28,284 bases of DNA from Hyphomonadaceae bacterium UBA4763 (lineage in GTDB: Bacteria; Pseudomonadota; Alphaproteobacteria; Caulobacterales; Aquidulcibacteraceae): positions 1 to 28,284 of the forward strand of contig DHHV01000070.1 in the NCBI GenBank assembly GCA_002403455.1. Direction: 5' to 3'. The position numbers and the translations under genes were made by a program. Position 1 is the first letter of the stretch. Every line of letters starts with the position of its first letter. The notes beneath the pieces were generated by a model, which did no database searches, was not told the DNA's origin, and saw only the letters and a program-made list of their open reading frames with translations. Positions 23,612 through 28,284 of this stretch are shown piece after piece.

Positions 23612-24946
23612 ATGAGCAATGTCGCCTCTATTCGGTTATCGGGGCCGGCGCCGGACGCCACGGGGGCCGCCATGGATCAGCCGGTCAATCCCGCGCGGGG
23701 TCGCGCCAAATGTTTCGGCTTTATCGCAGCGGGAACCGTCGCCATTTTAGGCGTCGTCGGCTCGTTCTTGTGGCTGATTCCTGAGCCGGGCGCCCGCTTT
23801 GTGCCGCGCGATCGCGTGACGATTACCGCTGTCGCGCGCGGGGCGTTTGAGGATTATGCGCCGCTGCGCCTCGAAGTGACCCCCGAAATTTCCTGGCGGC
23901 TCGACCTTGCTCAAAGCGGGCGCGTGGCCGAGGTCCATGTCAAAGACGGCAGTGTGGTGACGGCGGGCCAGCCTTTGCTGCGCCTCTCCAATCCAGAATT
24001 CGAGCTTGATCTGGGTGTGCGCCAATCGAACCTGATCCGCGATCTCGCCGGCCTGAAGACGCAAGACCAGGGCTTGGCCCAAGAACTCGAAACGCGGCGC
24101 GGCGCGTGGGAGGACCTCCAATTTGCCGCGGAAGAAGCGGCCCGCGAGGCCAATCTGAAGCGCCGGTTGCACGATAAAGGCATTCTCTCCGACGCGGAAA
24201 TGCAAACGCTCACCGCCCGCGCCGAACACGCCAAAGCCCGGGCCGATCGCGCCAAAGCGGCCGTCGAGCGGGATGAGCGCCGCATCGACGCGCAGCGCGC
24301 GGCTCTGCGCGAGGCCGCTGACCTGTTGGACGAGCAGCTGGCGCAATTGCGCGAAAGCGCCAACGTGCTGTTGATTGTTGCGCCAGGGGCAGGGCGCCTG
24401 ACCGGTTTTGATCCGCAAATCGGCGCGCGCCTGACCGAGGGCGCAAGTCTTGGCCGCATCGACGCTGAAGGACGATATAAGCTCACCGCCAGCGTTGAAG
24501 AATTTCACTTGTCGCGCGTTCGCATCGGCCGATCCGCTTCCGCCTCATCACCAACCGGCGCGTTGGCCCTCACCGTCACGCAAATCCGTCCGCAAGTGAC
24601 GAACGGCCGCTTTCAAATTGATTTGGCCTTTGCGCAAGGCCCTCCCGCCGACCTCAAACCCGGCCAGTCCTTTGACGGGCGGCTTGTCTTGGACGAGCCG
24701 GGCGATGCGCTGCTGCTCCCCGTTGGCGCGTTTTTGCAAGAAACAGGCGGGTCCTGGGCGTTTGTGTTGAGCGCGGACGGCGCCAGCGCAAGCCGGCGCG
24801 ATCTGACATTGGGCCGCCGAAATCCGCTGATGCTGGAAGTGCTTGGCGGCGTGCGCGTTGGCGAGCGGGTGGTGATCTCCGGCTATGATGATTTTTCGAC
24901 CGCAACACGCCTCGTCTTTACCGGAAAAGGACCGCGAAATGATTGA
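23612..24946 (+). CDS. Periplasmic adaptor (membrane fusion protein, HlyD/MacA-like) of an ABC exporter
   Basis: 444 aa from ATG 23612; ATG 23672 (Met21) is a possible alternative start. One membrane anchor lies at about 34-56. A lipoyl-type half-motif follows (SGRVAEVHVKDGSVVTAGQPLLRL, residues 102-125). A long Ala/Glu/Arg-rich coiled coil covers about 129-250, then the second lipoyl half (APGAGRLTGFDPQIGARL) and a beta-barrel/membrane-proximal C-terminus. Such adaptors bridge an inner-membrane ABC permease to an outer-membrane channel. No TolC-like channel is encoded in the window. The stop overlaps the ATPase start by 8 bases, so the genes are coupled. Confidence 0.9.
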   Translation: MSNVASIRLSGPAPDATGAAMDQPVNPARGRAKCFGFIAAGTVAILGVVGSFLWLIPEPGARFVPRDRVTITAVARGAFEDYAPLRLEVTPEISWRLDLAQSGRVAEVHVKDGSVVTAGQPLLRLSNPEFELDLGVRQSNLIRDLAGLKTQDQGLAQELETRRGAWEDLQFAAEEAAREANLKRRLHDKGILSDAEMQTLTARAEHAKARADRAKAAVERDERRIDAQRAALREAADLLDEQLAQLRESANVLLIVAPGAGRLTGFDPQIGARLTEGASLGRIDAEGRYKLTASVEEFHLSRVRIGRSASASSPTGALALTVTQIRPQVTNGRFQIDLAFAQGPPADLKPGQSFDGRLVLDEPGDALLLPVGAFLQETGGSWAFVLSADGASASRRDLTLGRRNPLMLEVLGGVRVGERVVISGYDDFSTATRLVFTGKGPRND

Positions 24947-25631
24947 AATGACCACCATTGAAAAGGTGTTTCGAACCGAAACGGTTGAAACCAAAGCGCT
25001 GGCCGGCGTTGATCTGACGATCAAACAGGGCGAGTTCGTCGCGATCATGGGGCCCTCGGGCTGCGGCAAATCCACTTTACTCGGCATTTTGGGGCTGATC
25101 GACAAAGCAACGCGCGGTTCGTATCGATTTGAGGGCGAGGAGGTCGCCACCCTCCCCGAGCGCCTTGCTGCTCGTCGTCGACGCGAGCGCATCGGCTTTG
25201 TCTTCCAGCAGTTCAATTTGGTTGACGAGCTGACCGTAGCGGAGAATGTCGCGCTTGCCTTGCGCTATCGCAGCATGAGCGCAGGAGAACGCAAGCGCCG
25301 GATTGAAGAAGCGCTCGACCGTGTGGCGATCGGCCACCGCGCTAGGCATTTTCCGGCGCAGCTTTCGGGCGGCCAACAGCAGCGCGCCGCCATCGCCCGC
25401 GCCGTGGTCGGGGGACCTGCGCTTTTGTTGGCCGACGAGCCCACCGGTAATCTCGACAGCAATAACGGGCGGGAGGTGATGCGCCTGCTGAGTGAGCTGA
25501 ACGCGCAAGGCTCCACGCTGATCATGGTGACGCATGCGCAATTCCAGGCAGACCAGGCGCATCGCTGCATTCATATGCTGGATGGTCGGGTGATCGGCGA
25601 TTCCACCAATCAGCGTCCGGAGGCTGCCTGA
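24939..25631 (+). CDS. ABC transporter ATP-binding protein, MacB/LolD type
   Basis: 230 aa from ATG 24939, preceded by AAAAGGA; a longer in-frame start lies inside the adaptor gene. All ABC motifs are intact: Walker A GPSGCGKS (38-45), Q-loop Gln90 (FVFQQFNL), signature LSGGQ (141-145), Walker B LLLADEPTGNLD (161-172) and the H-loop His in VTHAQ. FNLVDELTVAENV is typical of the MacB/LolD/FtsE branch, which drives mechanotransmission rather than bulk transport. It is a stand-alone ATPase, unlike true MacB where ATPase and permease are fused. The stop overlaps the permease ATG by one base. Confidence 0.96.
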   Translation: MIEMTTIEKVFRTETVETKALAGVDLTIKQGEFVAIMGPSGCGKSTLLGILGLIDKATRGSYRFEGEEVATLPERLAARRRRERIGFVFQQFNLVDELTVAENVALALRYRSMSAGERKRRIEEALDRVAIGHRARHFPAQLSGGQQQRAAIARAVVGGPALLLADEPTGNLDSNNGREVMRLLSELNAQGSTLIMVTHAQFQADQAHRCIHMLDGRVIGDSTNQRPEAA

Positions 25632-28063
25632 TGTCTCGGCTGGATCTGCTCATCGCCTTGCGCGCGGCGATAAGGGACGTGCGCTATACCTTGGTCAATC
25701 TGATTGGCCTTTCGGCTGCATTTGCCGGGGCAATGCTGATCGGGCTCTACGTGCTCCATGAGCACAACTACGAACGCTGGTTGCCGAATGTTGAAAAAAC
25801 CGCCCTCGTCTATTCGGAATTGGCGGTTCAGGATCAGGAGAACTATACATCCAGCCGAACACAATTTGCTTTAGCGCCGGAAATCGAGGGCCGCATTCCA
25901 GGCGTGGAGCGGGTGGCGCGAGTTCGGGATCAATCGGCGGATACGGTCCTACAAAGTCATGTCGAAAACCAAGTTTACCTCGCCGTCGACCCGGTGTTTC
26001 TGGAAATGATCCCTTTCCCCGCGGTGGAGGGCGATCCTGCGCTGGCGATTGCGCAACCCCACACTTTGGTGGTGACGCAGCGTTATGCGGAGAAATGGTT
26101 TGGCGCCCGCCATGGGGTACTGGGCAGGACGGTTCGATTGCGGTTGCAGGGCGAACTGGTGCCTTTTACCGTAGGCGCAGTGATCGAGGACCCGGTAGGA
26201 CCTTCCCACTTTAATCTGCAGGCTTTGTTCAATCTCGACCGCAGAGACTCTGACATCGACTTCGACAATTGGGGCGGCTTGGGTTGCCGCACTTACGTGC
26301 AGCTTGCCCCTGGGGCCAACCAGCCGGCAATTCTACAAACGCTCAACGAAACATTCCAGGCAGGAATTCGCCGACAATTGGGAGAGGAAAGCGATCCAGG
26401 CTTTGCCGTAACCTACGGCGTCGTGCCGCTGGAGAGTTTGCGCTTCAGAAAACCAGAACTTCTGGACAACGGAGACTCGACGAGTCCGATGTTCGTGCTG
26501 GGGCTCGCAGGGGCGTGCCTCGTAATTTTGACGCTGATGCTGGCCAATTTTGCAGCACTTTCCAGCGCCATGGCGGCGCGGCGTGCGCGCGAGACAGCCA
26601 TTCGGCGCACCCTGGGTGCGGCCAAGGGAGCAGTCGGGGCGCAATTCCTGACGGAGAGCGTCGTCTTTGCCGCTGCTGCTATTGCTCTCGGCTTGGCTCT
26701 AACTGCGGTTGTGCTACCAGCTTTCAACGCGCTGGTAGGTCTTGAATTGAATCTGGCGCCTCTTGCTTCAGCGTCCGGAGTAACGACTTTGGCGGGCCTA
26801 GCGATAGTGACCGGGTTATTGGGAGGCTCCGCCCCTGCACTCATGGTCGTGCGCATGGATCCGGCCCGCGTGCTTGCAGGCGGCGGCGCCGGCGCGCGAG
26901 GCTCGGCGGCTGGGGTGCGGTTTGTGGTCGTCGCGGCGCAATACGCTATCTCCGCCGCGCTGATCTGTGGCGCACTGGTCTCGTACGCACAGGTCCAGCA
27001 CATGGCGAAGGCGACCATCAACTTCGTACCAGAGGGCATGGTGCTCATTAAAGACGCGGTGCGGCCCGAGGCGACCCGACTGGATGCGCTCCTGGAGACG
27101 TTGCGAGCGACGCCTGGGGTTGCTGCTGTTGGCGTCGGCTCAAACGGCCCCGGCATCGGCAGTGTAAACACCGATCGAGTGTTGAAAGGCAGTGGAGAGG
27201 GGGTTTATTTGCAAAGGATGTCGGTCGAGGCCGGCTATCTTAGCGCCTACAAGACACCGCTGCTGGCAGGCCGCTGGTTTGATCCAACCAGGCCGGAGGA
27301 CGACGCTTTGCTGCCTGACGGGAGCGACTGGTCGATTAGCCAAAACGTTGTGCTCAACGAAACCGGCGCGCGAGCGATGGGCTTCAGGACGCCCAGTACG
27401 GCGCTTGATCAAACTTTTCGCAGGGGCGACCGCCTGCAACGGGTTATCGGGGTGGTGGCGGATCAAGCCTTTACGACGCTGCGCGCACCGCCAGACGGGG
27501 CGTATTATCTCTTGGATCGACGCGACCTGCGCGCGATCGCGGTGCGCTTTTCGGGCGTCGACCAGGAGACCGCCGTGATCCGCACCGAGAACGCTTGGCG
27601 CAGCGTCTATCCCGACCTCCCGGTCGAAGTCGAGCCGGTCGACAACGTGTTGTGGGAGCTCTACGCCAAGGAGCGTCGCCAGACCTATGCCTTGATTGGT
27701 TTTTCCGGATTGGCGGTGCTCCTCGCCGCGCTCGGCGCCTTTGCGTTATCCGCGTTTTCCGCCGAGCGGCGTGGGCGCGAGATGGCGATCCGTCGGATCG
27801 TCGGGGCGGACGGATGGAGCATCGCGGCCTTGCATCTGCGTCGCGCCCTTGTCCCTGCCGCTATTGGCGCTGGCCTCGCGACGCCTTTAGCGATCGCGGG
27901 GGCGGAGCGCTGGCTGGCTTTCTTTGAGAACCGCATCGACGGGGCGGCCGCCTATGGTCTCGTCGCGGGGCTGGCGGTGTTGGCGCTCGCGGTTATCGCC
28001 GCATCGGCCGAGGCCGCCGCCCTGGCGCGCACCCCGCCTGGCAAAACACTTCAGGCGGTCTGA
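25631..28063 (+). CDS. FtsX/MacB-like ABC transporter permease, two FtsX repeats
   Basis: 810 aa from ATG 25631. Membrane segment 1 is at 20-42, followed by a large periplasmic MacB-PCD-like domain to about 285. Segments 2-4 are at about 287-308, 343-365 and 385-405 and segment 5 at 430-452. A second periplasmic domain extends to about 680, and three C-terminal segments follow. The cytoplasmic loop motif occurs twice: ARRARETAIRRTLGA (316-330) and ERRGREMAIRRIVGA near 715. This shows the duplicated FtsX architecture. With the adaptor and ATPase it forms a three-part export or envelope-stress system of the kind often paired with two-component genes; the substrate is unknown. Codons such as CTA, GTA, ATA and GGA look commoner in the middle (about 26100-27400) than at either end. 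Confidence 0.92.
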   Translation: MSRLDLLIALRAAIRDVRYTLVNLIGLSAAFAGAMLIGLYVLHEHNYERWLPNVEKTALVYSELAVQDQENYTSSRTQFALAPEIEGRIPGVERVARVRDQSADTVLQSHVENQVYLAVDPVFLEMIPFPAVEGDPALAIAQPHTLVVTQRYAEKWFGARHGVLGRTVRLRLQGELVPFTVGAVIEDPVGPSHFNLQALFNLDRRDSDIDFDNWGGLGCRTYVQLAPGANQPAILQTLNETFQAGIRRQLGEESDPGFAVTYGVVPLESLRFRKPELLDNGDSTSPMFVLGLAGACLVILTLMLANFAALSSAMAARRARETAIRRTLGAAKGAVGAQFLTESVVFAAAAIALGLALTAVVLPAFNALVGLELNLAPLASASGVTTLAGLAIVTGLLGGSAPALMVVRMDPARVLAGGGAGARGSAAGVRFVVVAAQYAISAALICGALVSYAQVQHMAKATINFVPEGMVLIKDAVRPEATRLDALLETLRATPGVAAVGVGSNGPGIGSVNTDRVLKGSGEGVYLQRMSVEAGYLSAYKTPLLAGRWFDPTRPEDDALLPDGSDWSISQNVVLNETGARAMGFRTPSTALDQTFRRGDRLQRVIGVVADQAFTTLRAPPDGAYYLLDRRDLRAIAVRFSGVDQETAVIRTENAWRSVYPDLPVEVEPVDNVLWELYAKERRQTYALIGFSGLAVLLAALGAFALSAFSAERRGREMAIRRIVGADGWSIAALHLRRALVPAAIGAGLATPLAIAGAERWLAFFENRIDGAAAYGLVAGLAVLALAVIAASAEAAALARTPPGKTLQAV

Positions 28064-28182
28064 GCGAGGATCGGGACCCGCTGAAATGAAGGCTGACTTT
28101 CGGTGACCGACGATATGAGCGGCTCCGCCAGCGGATCCAGTATTTGGCGGATCTCCTCTTCGGATCGAATGACAAAGCAGTG
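28064..28182. other. Intergenic, no gene seen
   Basis: The gap between the permease stop and the palindromic repeat. A minus-strand frame is open from the window end through the repeat to 28051, but its start would be outside the window and most of it is repeat sequence. I do not call it a gene. No terminator with a T-run is visible. Confidence 0.4.
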
Positions 28183-28284
28183 CGCTAGTGGAGCGGCCCA
28201 ATCATTCGCATCCCAGCCTGGGCCAAGCGTCGAAGCGAATGGTTGGGCCAAAAGTTCTACTAGAATCAAAGATTTATAGTGGTT
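28183..28284 (-). repeat. Palindromic dispersed repeat, copy B (reaches the window end)
   Basis: Inverted copy of 20487-20588, with 88 of 102 bases identical and no gaps. CCAATCATTCGC (28198-28209) pairs with GCGAATGGTTGG (28235-28246) with a single G-U wobble, so the hairpin is kept despite substitutions. The similarity runs to the last base of the window, so the element may continue beyond it. Confidence 0.85.

Noticed and set aside
28051..28284. Minus-strand open frame running in from the window end
   Set aside because: Most of it is repeat sequence whose two copies differ by mainly non-synonymous changes, and its end overlaps the permease gene. Without the sequence beyond the window I cannot support a gene.
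1..28284. CRISPR arrays, tRNA or rRNA genes, insertion sequences, prophage genes
   Set aside because: No regularly spaced direct repeats, no tRNA-like cloverleaf that I could recognise, no rRNA sequence and no transposase or integrase motifs were seen on either strand.

Overview
The window is high-GC DNA with tightly packed genes. It carries TRAP transport, a TonB-Xanth-Caul-type receptor, Tat-type signals on exported enzymes and an NtrY/NtrC-like pair. Together these suggest an Alphaproteobacterium, perhaps Caulobacterales or Hyphomonadaceae-like. That placement is inferred from gene style only; no rRNA or other marker is present.

Region 1 (81-11242, + strand) is a nine-gene operon in which every gene overlaps the next by 4-10 bases. 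It encodes a GntR/FadR-family repressor, uronate isomerase (UxaC), a complete TRAP transporter (DctP, DctQ, DctM), a UxuB-type fructuronate reductase, altronate dehydratase (UxaA), an exported alpha/alpha-barrel-like protein of unknown activity, and an exported GH2 beta-glucuronidase with the Asn-x-Lys uronate-recognition motif. The logic is outside-in: cleave glucuronosides in the periplasm, import the free uronate, isomerise, reduce and dehydrate it toward 2-keto-3-deoxygluconate (KDG). KDG kinase, KDPG aldolase and mannonate dehydratase are not in the window.

Region 2 (11438-20267) holds the outer half of the same job: a large TonB-dependent receptor (-), a glycerate 2-kinase (-), a GH28 polygalacturonase-like enzyme plus an enolase-superfamily dehydratase (+, both with Tat/lipoprotein-type signals), and an iduronate-2-sulfatase-like sulfatase (-, Tat/lipoprotein-type). 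Two intergenic regions here share a 13-base operator-like motif, TTGG(C/T)TTG(A/T)CCAG, surrounded by further TTGGTCA half-sites. This is the kind of site bound by GntR/FadR uronate repressors, so regions 1 and 2 may form one regulon. The likely food is a glucuronate- or galacturonate-rich, possibly sulfated, polysaccharide.

Region 3 (20268-28284) is unrelated. After about 690 bases of gene-free, AT-richer DNA come a sensor kinase and an NtrC-like regulator (-). Divergent from them is a membrane-fusion protein, ABC ATPase and FtsX/MacB-like permease exporter (+). The regulator lacks the stretch that normally carries the sigma-54-contacting GAFTGA loop. The module is bracketed by two inverted, 86%-identical copies of a 102-base palindromic repeat, one at 20487-20588 and one running off the window end at 28183-28284.
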